From Clostridia bacterium (GTDB lineage: Bacteria > Bacillota > Clostridia > Oscillospirales > CAG-272), in assembly GCA_017455945.1 (NCBI GenBank), contig JAFTLM010000261.1:1-13874 (forward strand): DNA of 13,874 bases, read 5' to 3'. Under the pieces are notes generated by a model that was not told the DNA's origin, made no database searches, and worked only from the letters and a program-made list of their open reading frames with translations. Position 1 is the first letter of the stretch. Each line of letters opens with the position of its first letter. Shown piece by piece: positions 1 through 7,442 of this stretch. The translations under genes were made by a program, and so were the position numbers.

Positions 1-21
1 ATTTATCTTCTTATTTTTAAA

Positions 22-741
22 TTATTTGCCAACAAAAAGCGGTGTGAAATTCAAAAAGACAGCAGAGGTCATAATAAATTTAATATCATCGTATTCAAAT
101 GACGACGGAATGTCGTAAAGACCGTGGATATGTCCGAAGTAACATCTTTTTACGTTGAACTCTTCTAAAACTGTAAGAATTTCTTCACACACAAAATCAC
201 CCCATACGGGAGGAAAGTGAAGAAACACCACCTTTTCAAATTCCGAGCTCAGCTTTTCGCCCTCTTTAAGGCTTGCCTTTATCCGAGCGGCTTCGCGTGA
301 TACAATCTTCTGATAATCTGCGGTCTTGGGCATAGTAGCAATTTTGTCATCGTTGTACCAGCCGCGGCTTCCGCATATTACCAGTCGGTCTGCAATATGC
401 GCGTTGTTGTGCAATATTTTTACCGTGTCTATTTTGTTTTCTTCAAAAAAAGCGTTTACTTTTGAAAGAGTGGACCACCAGAAATCGTGGTTGCCCTTTC
501 CGATTATTTTTGTTCCGTTTAAAGAGTTCAGAAATTCAAAATCGCTTTTCGCCTCGTCAAGCGTCATCGCCCACGAAACGTCTCCGTTTACCACCACCGT
601 GTCTTCGGGAGTTACAAGACGGTTCCAGTTGTTTTTTATTCTGTTGATGTAGTCTTTCCATTTTGTGCCGAATACTTCCATAGATTTGTCGGTGCCGGCG
701 TTTGTGGAAAGGTGCAGATCCGAAAGAACGAAAACCGCCAT
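22..741 (-). CDS. Calcineurin-like metallophosphoesterase
   Basis: A 239-residue soluble protein with the full set of metallophosphoesterase motifs: SDLH (D8, H10), NGD (D54), GNHD (N84, H85), a lone His in FLHFPP (H175) and GHIH (H204, H206). These residues bind the two metal ions of the calcineurin-like phosphoesterase fold, so a metal-dependent phosphomonoester or phosphodiester hydrolase is well supported. The substrate cannot be told from sequence. There is no signal peptide, so it is cytoplasmic. The ATG is preceded by AAGGAG at good spacing. It is transcribed away from the DUF1540 gene. No terminator is visible in the 21 bases left before the window edge, so it may be followed by further genes. 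Confidence 0.9.
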   Translation of the reverse strand: MAVFVLSDLHLSTNAGTDKSMEVFGTKWKDYINRIKNNWNRLVTPEDTVVVNGDVSWAMTLDEAKSDFEFLNSLNGTKIIGKGNHDFWWSTLSKVNAFFEENKIDTVKILHNNAHIADRLVICGSRGWYNDDKIATMPKTADYQKIVSREAARIKASLKEGEKLSSEFEKVVFLHFPPVWGDFVCEEILTVLEEFNVKRCYFGHIHGLYDIPSSFEYDDIKFIMTSAVFLNFTPLFVGK

Positions 742-770
742 ATCCTTCTCCTTAAATTTTTTTTGTGATG

Positions 771-779
771 TGTATAACA
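771..779 (-). promoter_or_regulatory. Possible extended -10 promoter for the metallophosphoesterase gene
   Basis: Read on the minus strand this is TGTTATACA, an extended -10 box (TG-N-TATACA) about 30 bases upstream of the metallophosphoesterase start codon. No convincing -35 box lies 17 bases further upstream. Weak call, based on the -10 element only. Confidence 0.3.
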
Positions 780-809
780 GCCTGTTTTGTGTGTAATAAT
801 ACTATTGTC

Positions 810-840
810 TTACGGTTGCATCCGTGTGATGCGGTTGTAA
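810..840 (+). promoter_or_regulatory. 31-base inverted repeat / RNA hairpin between divergent genes
   Basis: Two 13-base arms, TTACGGTTGCATC and GATGCGGTTGTAA, flank a 5-base loop (cgtgt). As RNA on the plus strand all 13 positions pair, nine Watson-Crick and four consecutive G-U pairs in the middle. The right arm ends 25 bases before the DUF1540 start codon. There is no T-run after it, so it is not a terminator. It may be a leader hairpin of the DUF1540 mRNA, or a DNA operator shared by the two divergent genes. The pairing is seen in the sequence; the role is inferred. Confidence 0.4.
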
Positions 841-865
841 GAATATTATTTGAGGCAGGTAAGAA

Positions 866-1048
866 ATGAACTCAAATGAGCAGAAGAAGTGCTGTGACCA
901 TATCAAGGGAATCAGCTGTGACGTGAAGAACTGCGTTCATCACGACGGCGAGACCTATTGCACAGCAGAGTGTATTGCGGTAGGTCCCAGCCACGCAAAC
1001 ACAAGCGCGGATACTATCTGCGCCACGTTCAAGCAAAAGGGCGAGTAA
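866..1048 (+). CDS. DUF1540 domain-containing cysteine-rich small protein
   Basis: A 60-residue protein with seven cysteines (C9, C10, C18, C23, C32, C36, C52). The core spacing C-x4-C-x8-C-x3-C, followed by an I-x-V strand and a late cysteine, matches the DUF1540 family, which is common in Clostridia and Bacilli. The cysteines could bind a metal, but no function is established for the family. The ATG follows a GAGGCAGG ribosome binding site. It is a single-gene unit: divergent from the metallophosphoesterase and closed by its own intrinsic terminator a few bases after the stop. The length is normal for the family. Confidence 0.85.
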   Translation: MNSNEQKKCCDHIKGISCDVKNCVHHDGETYCTAECIAVGPSHANTSADTICATFKQKGE

Positions 1049-1054
1049 GCCCTT

Positions 1055-1083
1055 CTCCCCCGCGTAATGCGGGGGAGTTTTTT
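1055..1083 (+). terminator. Intrinsic terminator of the DUF1540 gene
   Basis: A 9-bp GC-rich stem (CTCCCCCGC / GCGGGGGAG) with a GTAAT loop is followed directly by six T. It acts on the plus strand. On the minus strand the hairpin lies just past the thrC stop codon, but the bases after it are AAGGGC, so it is not a classical terminator for the seven-gene operon. Confidence 0.9.
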
Positions 1084-2563
1084 ATTTTGCGAAATCGTAT
1101 ACCTTTTCAAGCATATCCGAGACGTCGATAACGTCCTTGAAATTGACCTTTCTGTCGGCGAGACCGCGCAAAGGCTTCGTTATTTCTGTGTTTGTAAGCT
1201 GTGAAAGCATATCCAGAGCCTCAAGATCGTCATCGGGCTTTTTACCGGAAAGTGACTTGAAAACGTCGGCGGCGAACTTGTAGGGGCTGGCGGTGGAAGC
1301 AACTACCATAGGAGTTTTATCACCGCTGTCCTTTAAATACTTGTTTGCACAGCAAAGTGCGACAGAAGTGTGAGTGTCAGCAAGATAACCGTCGGTGTTG
1401 AGTGTAGCCTTGATCGTTTCCGCGGTTTCGGCTTCGTCGGCGTAGTAGCCTATAAAAGTCTCATTTATCTTTGCAAGAAGATCTGCGGAAATTTTGTAAG
1501 CTCCCGTCTCCTTGAGCGACGCCATATACTCAGCGGTTTTTGCACTGCCTGCTGTGAAGTAAAGAAGCCTTTCAAGGTTGCTGGAAATAAGAATATCCAT
1601 AGAGGGCGACATGGTAAGATGGAATTTTCTGTTTCTGTTGTATTCGCCCGTGCGAAGGAAATCGGTAAGTACGTTGTTGGTGTTTGAAGCACAGATAAGC
1701 TTTCCTACCGGAAGTCCCATAAGCTTTGCCAGATATGCCGCAAAAATATTGCCGAAGTTACCTGTGGGTACGCAGTAATTTACCTTGTCGCCAAGCTTGA
1801 TTTTGCCCTCGTTCAAAAGGTCACAGTAAGCGGATATGTAGTAAACTATCTGAGGAGCAAGACGACCCCAGTTTATTGAGTTTGCACTGGAGAGGAAGAA
1901 GCCCGCATCATTCAGCTTTTCAGCCGCTTCGCTGTTGCCGAATATGGCTTTTACGCCGTTTTGCGCATCGTCAAAGTTACCTCTGATGGCGCAAACGTTT
2001 ACGTTTGAACCTTCCTGGGTCGCCATCTGAAGCTTCTGAACGCGGCTTACACCATCCACGGGGTAATAAACCATTATCTTGATTCCGTCAATATCCTTGT
2101 AGCCCTCAAGTGCAGCCTTTCCCGTGTCTCCCGATGTGGCAACGAGAATCAGAGCGGTGCGTTTTTCCTCGTTCTTAACGAGTGCTCTTGAGAGAAGTCT
2201 GGGCATAATCTGAAGTGCCATATCCTTGAAAGCGGACGTGGGACCGTGCCAGAGTTCAAGTGAGTAAAGTCCGTCGCGAACTTTGGCGAGAGGCGCACAT
2301 CCTCCCTCAAAGCTTTCTGCCGAATAAGCTTTTTCGCAATCTGAAATAAGCTCGTCGTAGGTGTAGTCTGTGAGGAACTTTGCCAGAATTTTTGCCGCCC
2401 GTACGGGGTAGCTGTCTTTGCAAAGCGCCGATATTTCGTCACCTGTCAAAGCGGGAATGCTTTCGGGCACGAACAGACCGCCGTCGCTTGCCAGTCCTTG
2501 CTTTATCGCCATAGAACCGCTTATTTTTTTTGCGTTTGTGTCACGTGTGCTTTGGTATAACAT
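1082..2563 (-). CDS. thrC: Threonine synthase
   Basis: Threonine synthase, a PLP enzyme converting O-phospho-L-homoserine to L-threonine, the last step of threonine synthesis. The 493-residue length fits the long (fungal/enterobacterial-type) class. The N-terminal YQSTRD region and SDGGLFVPE (26-34) are typical. The PLP lysine is K113 in GPTSAFKDMALQ, a phosphate-binding SGDTGKA loop follows at 144-150, and CVPTGNFGN lies at 264-272. An AGGAG site sits 7 bases before the ATG. The gene is 20 bases downstream of the M19 dipeptidase and is the last gene of the putative seven-gene operon. No homoserine dehydrogenase or GHMP-type thrB is present in the window, but an ApgM-like gene of the kind proposed to be homoserine kinase starts the same operon. 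Confidence 0.96.
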   Translation of the reverse strand: MLYQSTRDTNAKKISGSMAIKQGLASDGGLFVPESIPALTGDEISALCKDSYPVRAAKILAKFLTDYTYDELISDCEKAYSAESFEGGCAPLAKVRDGLYSLELWHGPTSAFKDMALQIMPRLLSRALVKNEEKRTALILVATSGDTGKAALEGYKDIDGIKIMVYYPVDGVSRVQKLQMATQEGSNVNVCAIRGNFDDAQNGVKAIFGNSEAAEKLNDAGFFLSSANSINWGRLAPQIVYYISAYCDLLNEGKIKLGDKVNYCVPTGNFGNIFAAYLAKLMGLPVGKLICASNTNNVLTDFLRTGEYNRNRKFHLTMSPSMDILISSNLERLLYFTAGSAKTAEYMASLKETGAYKISADLLAKINETFIGYYADEAETAETIKATLNTDGYLADTHTSVALCCANKYLKDSGDKTPMVVASTASPYKFAADVFKSLSGKKPDDDLEALDMLSQLTNTEITKPLRGLADRKVNFKDVIDVSDMLEKVYDFAK

Positions 2564-2583
2564 TTTTTGTCTCCTATTGTATT

Positions 2584-3513
2584 TTAATGTAGATTTTTAT
2601 TTATGAAATTATAAGCATTTTGATAGAAAATTTTATCTGTTTGTGATTCGGAATAATTGAGCTTTGCCAGACGTTCGGCAAGATTGGTCATTTCCGAAAC
2701 GTTTTTTAAACCATGAGGAAGAAAATCGGTACCGTCAAAGTCACAGCCGAGAGCGACCGTGTCTTCTCCGCCCAGCGACATATAATGCTCAATATGCTTT
2801 ACCACGTCGTCAACGCTTGCGCTTTCTTTCCCGTTCAAATGAAGATTGCAAAGCGAAATGCCAACCACTCCGCCAAGCTTTTTTATCATCTCAAACTGAC
2901 CGTCACGCAGATTTCTGCTGTGAGGACAGACCGAGTAGGCGTTTGAATGAGATGCCATTACGGTTTTGCCCTGTGATTTCGCGGCATCAAGTATTTCTTC
3001 CGCCGTCTTTTCCGAAGCGTGGGAAATATCGGTTATTATTCCAAGCCTGAAACACTCGTTTATCACTTGCTTTCCGAAGTCGGTTAAGCCCTCGTTTGTG
3101 TCGTGGGCGCCGCCTATGATAGACGAGCCGCCCCACACGGGAATCAGAAATCTTACACCGCGTGCGTGAAGCACCTTCAAACGGTCAAGCCGTCCGCCAA
3201 GAAGCCTTGCGTCCTCAACTGACAGGAGTATTTTTTTCCGTTTTTCTCGGTTAAAAGACGTGCCGTTTCTCACGTAAGCAAAGTCGCCGTCAAGCCGTTC
3301 AACTTCAAAATTGAGGTAATCGACAATTTTGTGAAAGGCGAAAAACGCAGACTCATCGGCTATCCGGCAATCCGACCATACCGCCATTATCTGGGCGTAG
3401 TCGTCGTATTGTGAGAGCTTTTCCAAAGATACGTCCTTTGGGGAGGTGTCCAGGTGGAAATTATTTGTGTAAATTTTGTGCGGTGTGTCGCAGTGAAGGT
3501 CAAATAATCTCAT
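2584..3513 (-). CDS. Membrane dipeptidase family (peptidase M19) zinc dipeptidase
   Basis: A renal-dipeptidase-like enzyme of family M19, which cleaves dipeptides, including ones with D-residues, using two zinc ions. Counted from the start chosen here (309 residues), the metal and catalytic residues are visible: DLHCD (H7, D9), SVEDA (E100), DISH (H165), ASHSN (H189), HSRNLRD (R200-D204) and GCDFDG (D258). There is no signal peptide or lipobox, so it is probably cytoplasmic despite the family name. Start choice: the longest frame begins at 3528, where ATG overlaps the yraN stop (ATGA) but has no ribosome binding site. The ATG at 3513 has GAAAGGA six bases upstream and begins MRLFDLHCDTP, the usual family start. 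The longer form cannot be excluded. Confidence 0.92.
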   Translation of the reverse strand: MRLFDLHCDTPHKIYTNNFHLDTSPKDVSLEKLSQYDDYAQIMAVWSDCRIADESAFFAFHKIVDYLNFEVERLDGDFAYVRNGTSFNREKRKKILLSVEDARLLGGRLDRLKVLHARGVRFLIPVWGGSSIIGGAHDTNEGLTDFGKQVINECFRLGIITDISHASEKTAEEILDAAKSQGKTVMASHSNAYSVCPHSRNLRDGQFEMIKKLGGVVGISLCNLHLNGKESASVDDVVKHIEHYMSLGGEDTVALGCDFDGTDFLPHGLKNVSEMTNLAERLAKLNYSESQTDKIFYQNAYNFINKNLH

Positions 3514-3524
3514 CAAAAATCCTT

Positions 3525-3938
3525 TCATCGGGGGCGGAAAGCGTCCTCCATATGTTCAATTTTAAGAAGTGCGGGTTTTGTGGAAAACGCTACGTCTTGC
3601 AGATAAATCTCAATGACGTCAAAACGTACCATTTTGTCGTTTTCTTCACAACCGTTACGCTTATATAAATATGCTTTTGCGGCAGCAATCGTGCGTTTTT
3701 GCTTTGCCGCATCGACCGCATCGGAGGGATTGCCGTAATCAAATCCGTATACCTTGTGAGCCACTCGGGTTTTAACCTCCACAAAAACGGTAAAGTCTTT
3801 GTTTTCGGCAATTATGTCTATCTCGTTGTGACCCGCGCGGTAATTGCGTTCAAGAATTTTGTATCGGTTTTTCTTGAGATGCTTTACGGCTATGTCTTCT
3901 CCGAAACGCCCTGTTTCGGTAGTGGTTTTAGTTTTCAT
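3525..3938 (-). CDS. yraN: YraN/UPF0102 family nuclease-fold protein
   Basis: A 137-residue UPF0102 protein with the family pattern: GRFGED near the N-terminus (10-15), NEIDIIA (E39, D41), VFVEVKTR (E54, K56), then a helical region and a C-terminal FDVIEI strand. The E-x-D and E-x-K residues match the active-site layout of restriction-endonuclease-like folds, so a nuclease role is likely by fold. The true substrate in the cell is not settled; a role in DNA uptake or repair is often suggested. Its ATG overlaps the rnhB stop by four bases (ATGA), suggesting coupled translation, and only a weak GAAG motif precedes it. Association with rnhB is common in Firmicutes. Confidence 0.92.
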   Translation of the reverse strand: MKTKTTTETGRFGEDIAVKHLKKNRYKILERNYRAGHNEIDIIAENKDFTVFVEVKTRVAHKVYGFDYGNPSDAVDAAKQKRTIAAAKAYLYKRNGCEENDKMVRFDVIEIYLQDVAFSTKPALLKIEHMEDAFRPR

Positions 3939-4540
3939 TTTTCTTCGTCAAGAAACCTTATGAATTTGGTTCTGTGTATGGGTGAAGGACCGTGTTCTCT
4001 CAGTGCATCCATATGTGCCTTTGAACCGTAGCCCTTGTTTTGGGCTATACCGTAAACGGGATATTCGCGGTCAAGGTCAAGACACATTCTGTCTCGCGTT
4101 ACCTTTGCCAGAATGGACGCGGCGGCAATGCTCGGGGAAATGGCGTCCCCGTGTATAACCGCACGCGCATCAAGAGGAAAGTCTCTGCATACGTTTCCGT
4201 CTATAAGAGCAAAATCGGCAGTGACGTCAAGTCCCTCAATAGCTCTACGCATAGCCAGGAGCGTTGCTTCAAGAATGTTAATCTCGTTTATTTCTTCCAC
4301 CGTAGCCTGAGCAATAGAAAACGAAACCGCCTTTTCGGTGATTACGTCAAACAAAGCCTCTCTCTTCTTCTCGCTCAGCTTTTTTGAGTCGTTCAAGCCT
4401 TCGATTTCGCAATCAATAGGAAGAATGCAAGCGGCGGCAACCACGGGACCGCACAAAGGCCCCCTGCCTGCCTCATCAACTCCGCAGATGTTAAGATATC
4501 CTTTTTCGGAGTATTCTTTTTCAAGTGTGTACTCAAGCAT
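3935..4540 (-). CDS. rnhB: Ribonuclease HII
   Basis: RNase HII cuts RNA in RNA-DNA hybrids and removes single ribonucleotides misincorporated into DNA. The 201-residue length is normal. Seen in the sequence: CGVDEAGRGPLCGPV with catalytic D22 and E23, LNDSKKL (49-55), LIDG (D114), HGD (130-132), the SIAAASILAKVTRDR block ending in D150, and a GYGSKAHMDAL C-terminal motif. The start codon overlaps the end of ylqF by 8 bases, and its ribosome binding site (GGAGG, minus strand of 4547-4551) lies inside the ylqF coding region, which supports this start and a shared transcript. The ylqF-rnhB pair is also found in Bacillus subtilis. Confidence 0.97.
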   Translation of the reverse strand: MLEYTLEKEYSEKGYLNICGVDEAGRGPLCGPVVAAACILPIDCEIEGLNDSKKLSEKKREALFDVITEKAVSFSIAQATVEEINEINILEATLLAMRRAIEGLDVTADFALIDGNVCRDFPLDARAVIHGDAISPSIAAASILAKVTRDRMCLDLDREYPVYGIAQNKGYGSKAHMDALREHGPSPIHRTKFIRFLDEEK

Positions 4541-5429
4541 TGCCGTCCTCCACGTTGTCGTATTTTATAAATATTCCGTCAAGCGTGATTCGTCCTATCT
4601 TTGCCGCACGAAATTCGTCAAGTAGCATATTGGCGGTTCGCTCGGTATTTATCTCGCCGCCAGATATAAGGAATCCACGCTTCCTGCCTATAAGGCAGAA
4701 AAGGTCGTAATCGTCCAAGTCGTCGTAATTTTCGATTGGGTCAAGCTTGTATCTTGTGCAAAGAAGCTCGGGGTAGAGCTGCCTGAGACGGCCGCAAAGA
4801 GTAACAGCCAAAGCCTCAACGTCGACCACCGCATCCTTTATGGCGCCGGTAATCGCAAGATTTTCGCCCACCTTGCGGTTGTCGAATTTGGGCCAGAGAA
4901 TACCCGGCATATCCATAATGTCAAGACCGATTCCGGTGGAAAACCACTGTTTGTTCAAAGTAACACCGGGGCGGTTTTCGACTTTTGCCTTGCCGTTGCC
5001 CGATATCTTGTTTATAAGCGAGGATTTGCCCACGTTGGGAATTCCCAAAACCATAGCCTTGAGGCGTCTGTTCATACCCTTGTTTTCATAGCGTTCCAGC
5101 TTGTCGGCAAGAATCTCGCGTACCGCAGGCATTATCTTTGCCACGCCGTTGCCCTGTATACAGTCGGTTGCTATGCAAAGCACGTTTTCGCCCGAAAGCC
5201 GCTTGCACCAATACTCGGTCTGCTTGGGGTCAACCAGCGCCGCCTTGTTAAGCAGAACCAATCTCGGTTTTTGCTCCGTGAGACGGTTTATTTCGGGGTT
5301 TCTTGAACTGTACGGAATACGTGCGTCAAGAATTTCTATAACTATGTCAACGTTTTTCAGGTTTTCGGTAATCAGTCGGCGGGTTTTCGCCATATGCCCC
5401 GGAAACCATTGAATCTGTTCAGATGGCAT
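4533..5429 (-). CDS. ylqF: Ribosome biogenesis GTPase YlqF/RbgA
   Basis: A circularly permuted GTPase needed for late assembly of the 50S ribosomal subunit in Bacillus subtilis (RbgA). The permuted motif order is seen: G4 NKAALVD (N61, K62) comes before G1 GIPNVGKSS (129-137), G2 (RPGVT, T157) and G3 DMPG (173-176). The N-terminal IQWFPGHMAK is the hallmark of the YlqF family, and the C-terminal third is the usual RNA-binding extension. The 298-residue length is typical. Its AGGAG site overlaps the lepB stop codon (TAGGAG), so translation follows lepB closely. Confidence 0.97.
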   Translation of the reverse strand: MPSEQIQWFPGHMAKTRRLITENLKNVDIVIEILDARIPYSSRNPEINRLTEQKPRLVLLNKAALVDPKQTEYWCKRLSGENVLCIATDCIQGNGVAKIMPAVREILADKLERYENKGMNRRLKAMVLGIPNVGKSSLINKISGNGKAKVENRPGVTLNKQWFSTGIGLDIMDMPGILWPKFDNRKVGENLAITGAIKDAVVDVEALAVTLCGRLRQLYPELLCTRYKLDPIENYDDLDDYDLFCLIGRKRGFLISGGEINTERTANMLLDEFRAAKIGRITLDGIFIKYDNVEDGNA

Positions 5430-5438
5430 CTTTTACTC

Positions 5439-6035
5439 CTATTCTACAAGACCGAATTTTGAAAACGGGGTTATTCTCAAAACTACTTTTCCGAGAATAC
5501 GCCGTGTGTCTACAAAACCGATGTAGGTGTCTCTGCTGTCTCGGGAGTTGTTTCGGTTGTCTCCAAGTACAAATATGTGACCTTTGGGAACCTCGTAGTG
5601 TTTGTTGTTGGCAAAAAACGGTCTGGTTATAACACCGCCTTCAACGTAGTCGTAGGATTCCTCGATTACGTCGTTTTCGTCAAAAATTTCATCGTCTGAA
5701 ACGTACACCTTTGCGGTTGCATAGTCAACCTTTACGTGTTGCCCCTCTGTCGCTATCACACGTTTTACTATAGGCTCGTTAAGGCTTGTATCGATTTCGT
5801 GTGTCTGATGAAATACAACGATGTCGCCTTGCTTCGGCGTGTATGCACAGCTTGAGATGAGAAGCATCTCGCCGTTGTGAAGCGTTTGATTCATAGAGTC
5901 TCCGCTCACCCTGCAAAGTCTGAAACCGAAAGAGAACAGTACCAATACCGTGCATATCGCAATAACCAAGAGCTCTACGAAATCGTATAATCCGGAGGCT
6001 GGGTGATTGGTTTGAGTTTTGTCGGTTGAATTCAT
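5439..6035 (-). CDS. lepB: Signal peptidase I
   Basis: A type I signal peptidase that removes signal peptides from exported proteins at the outer face of the membrane. It has one N-terminal membrane segment (about 18-38), the catalytic Ser in VSGDSM (S47), the general-base Lys in VKRVIA (K91), and the conserved GDNRNNSRDSR box (158-168). The 198-residue length fits the Gram-positive class. The box after the catalytic serine reads SMNQTL where many family members have SMxPTL; this is a mild variation that leaves the catalytic residues intact. Only a weak AAGAAAG-like site precedes the ATG, unlike its neighbours. It lies 14 bases after the ApgM-like gene. Confidence 0.96.
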   Translation of the reverse strand: MNSTDKTQTNHPASGLYDFVELLVIAICTVLVLFSFGFRLCRVSGDSMNQTLHNGEMLLISSCAYTPKQGDIVVFHQTHEIDTSLNEPIVKRVIATEGQHVKVDYATAKVYVSDDEIFDENDVIEESYDYVEGGVITRPFFANNKHYEVPKGHIFVLGDNRNNSRDSRDTYIGFVDTRRILGKVVLRITPFSKFGLVE

Positions 6036-6049
6036 ATTATATCGCTTTC

Positions 6050-7258
6050 TTATTTAACAAGAATATCCATCAAAGTATATCCGTTTTCTATGTATAATCC
6101 TGTTTTTGAAGCACTTTCTTCACAGAACGTGTCAACGCCGTTCTCGTTCTTGCGAGAATCGTATATCATAAACGGAACAGGATCAATGGAATGGGTTCTT
6201 ATGCGAATGGGAGTGGGATGGTCCGGGAGAATCATTATCTTGAAATCCTCACCGCACTCCTTAAGGTAATCGTAAACGGGAGCAAGAATCTTTTTGTCGA
6301 TAAGCTCGATTGAAAGAACCTTGTTTTCAAGCTCCGCGCGGTGTCCGCACTCGTCGGGACCCTCAACGTGAACGTAAACGTAATCGTATCCGTCTTTGAA
6401 AGCGTCAATAGCCGCCTGAGCCTTGCCGCCGTAGTTGGTGTGTACGTTGCCCGTAGCACCTTCAACGTCAAACGACTTCATTCCTGCGCAAATGCCGATA
6501 CCCTTGATAAGGTCGACAGCCGAAATGACAGCTCCTTTAAGTCCCCATTTGTCGGAAAAAGAGGGAAGCTGAGGCTTCTTTCCGGGGCTCCATAACCAAA
6601 TTGAGTTTGCGGGCTTTAAGCCGCGGGCTCTGCGCGCCTCGTTTATTGGATGGTGGTTGAGAATGTCGAAGCTCTTTTTCATTATCTCAAGGAATTCTGC
6701 TCCGCCGTTTTCGGCCTTGGGAAGATACTCTCCGATACGCTTGCCAAGAATGTCGTGAGGACGCATGAAATTGTATTTGTCGTCACCGTTTTCCCAAAGA
6801 ATACAGTGGCGGTAGCTGACACCCGTGTAGAATTTTCTGTAATCGGTGCCAAGCTCCTTGTCAAGTGTCTTGATAAGCTCGTCAGCTTCGGCGGTGGTAA
6901 TTTCGTCAGCGGAGTGGTCAAGGATTACTTTGTCCTCATAGTCTCCGTCCTCGGTGAGAGTAACCACGTTGCATCTGTAAGCAGTTTGAGTGGGGCTCAT
7001 TTCAAGACCCATACTCATAGCCTCAAGTGGTGAGCGCCCCTTTGAGTAAACCTTGGGATCGAACGAGAGAATAGCCATATTTGCCGTGTCGCTTTCGGGA
7101 ACCATTCCCCGGGGTACGTTTGAAACCGTGCCTATCAAGGATTTTTTTGCCAAGCCGTCCATATATGGCTTGTTTGCTTTTTCCATCGGTGTGATGTTAC
7201 CGATGGCATCTATTTTTTCATCTGCCATTCCATCGGGAATAAGTACAAGATATTTCAT
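6050..7258 (-). CDS. apgM: ApgM-like phosphoglycerate mutase family protein, probable homoserine kinase
   Basis: A 402-residue alkaline-phosphatase-fold enzyme of the cofactor-independent phosphoglycerate mutase family (archaeal ApgM type, COG3635). Metal and nucleophile residues are visible: IPDGMAD (D9), the Ser in PESDTANM (S56, phosphoserine position), EGPDECGHR (D302, H306), LPDHPTP (D346, H347) and RTHS (H356). Many bacterial members are annotated as phosphoglycerate mutase, but a subgroup (TIGR02535) is called proposed homoserine kinase because it occurs with threonine genes in genomes lacking ordinary thrB. Here thrC closes the same operon, so homoserine kinase is my preferred role; mutase activity is the alternative. 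AGGAAAGG lies about 7 bases before the ATG. It is the first gene of the operon. Confidence 0.88.
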   Translation of the reverse strand: MKYLVLIPDGMADEKIDAIGNITPMEKANKPYMDGLAKKSLIGTVSNVPRGMVPESDTANMAILSFDPKVYSKGRSPLEAMSMGLEMSPTQTAYRCNVVTLTEDGDYEDKVILDHSADEITTAEADELIKTLDKELGTDYRKFYTGVSYRHCILWENGDDKYNFMRPHDILGKRIGEYLPKAENGGAEFLEIMKKSFDILNHHPINEARRARGLKPANSIWLWSPGKKPQLPSFSDKWGLKGAVISAVDLIKGIGICAGMKSFDVEGATGNVHTNYGGKAQAAIDAFKDGYDYVYVHVEGPDECGHRAELENKVLSIELIDKKILAPVYDYLKECGEDFKIMILPDHPTPIRIRTHSIDPVPFMIYDSRKNENGVDTFCEESASKTGLYIENGYTLMDILVK

Positions 7259-7312
7259 AATTCTGCCTTTCCTGCATTAAAAGATGTATTTCTGTATATA
7301 ATCATACATAAT

Positions 7313-7341
7313 ATTATAACACAAAATTTTTCGATATACAA
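7313..7341 (-). promoter_or_regulatory. Sigma-A promoter of the apgM-lepB-ylqF-rnhB-yraN-M19-thrC operon
   Basis: On the minus strand a perfect -10 TATAAT with an extended TGT in front lies 17 bases from a partial -35 box (TTGTAT). The -10 is about 55 bases upstream of the first start codon. No other good promoter was noticed between the seven genes, so this is likely the main one. Confidence 0.7.
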
Positions 7342-7388
7342 GACAATAAACGAAAATTTATTTTTTTGTAAAAAATCGCTTAAACCTA

Positions 7389-7417
7389 TTGAAAAAACAT
7401 CCCCGATATGGTATTAT
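7389..7417 (+). promoter_or_regulatory. Sigma-A promoter of the NfeD-SPFH genes
   Basis: The -35 is TTGAAA, the spacer 17 bases and the -10 TATTAT, with an extended TGG directly before it. The start codon follows about 25 bases after the -10. It diverges from the promoter at 7313-7341, with about 50 bases of AT-rich DNA between the two -35 boxes. Confidence 0.75.
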
Positions 7418-7442
7418 ATAAACAATAAAGGAGGTGCGTTTT

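Noticed and set aside
806..812. TGTCTTA resembling the -10 of the possible ECF promoter at 11092
   Set aside because: No AAC-type -35 lies 16-17 bases upstream (that position reads TTTTGT), and the motif overlaps the hairpin at 810-840. Treated as chance.
1055..1077. Hairpin as a terminator for thrC on the minus strand
   Set aside because: On that strand the stem is followed by AAGGGC, not a T-run. It may stabilise the 3' end of the message but does not qualify as an intrinsic terminator.
3526..3528. Upstream ATG giving a longer M19 dipeptidase with a 4-base ATGA overlap with yraN
   Set aside because: It lacks a ribosome binding site, while the ATG 15 bases downstream has GAAAGGA at ideal spacing and matches the usual family N-terminus. 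Still possible through translational coupling.
7259..7442. Search for a riboswitch or T-box leader between the divergent operons, given the threonine genes
   Set aside because: The region is short and AT-rich, with two promoters and short leaders; no T-box sequence, long stem or other recognised leader motif was seen.
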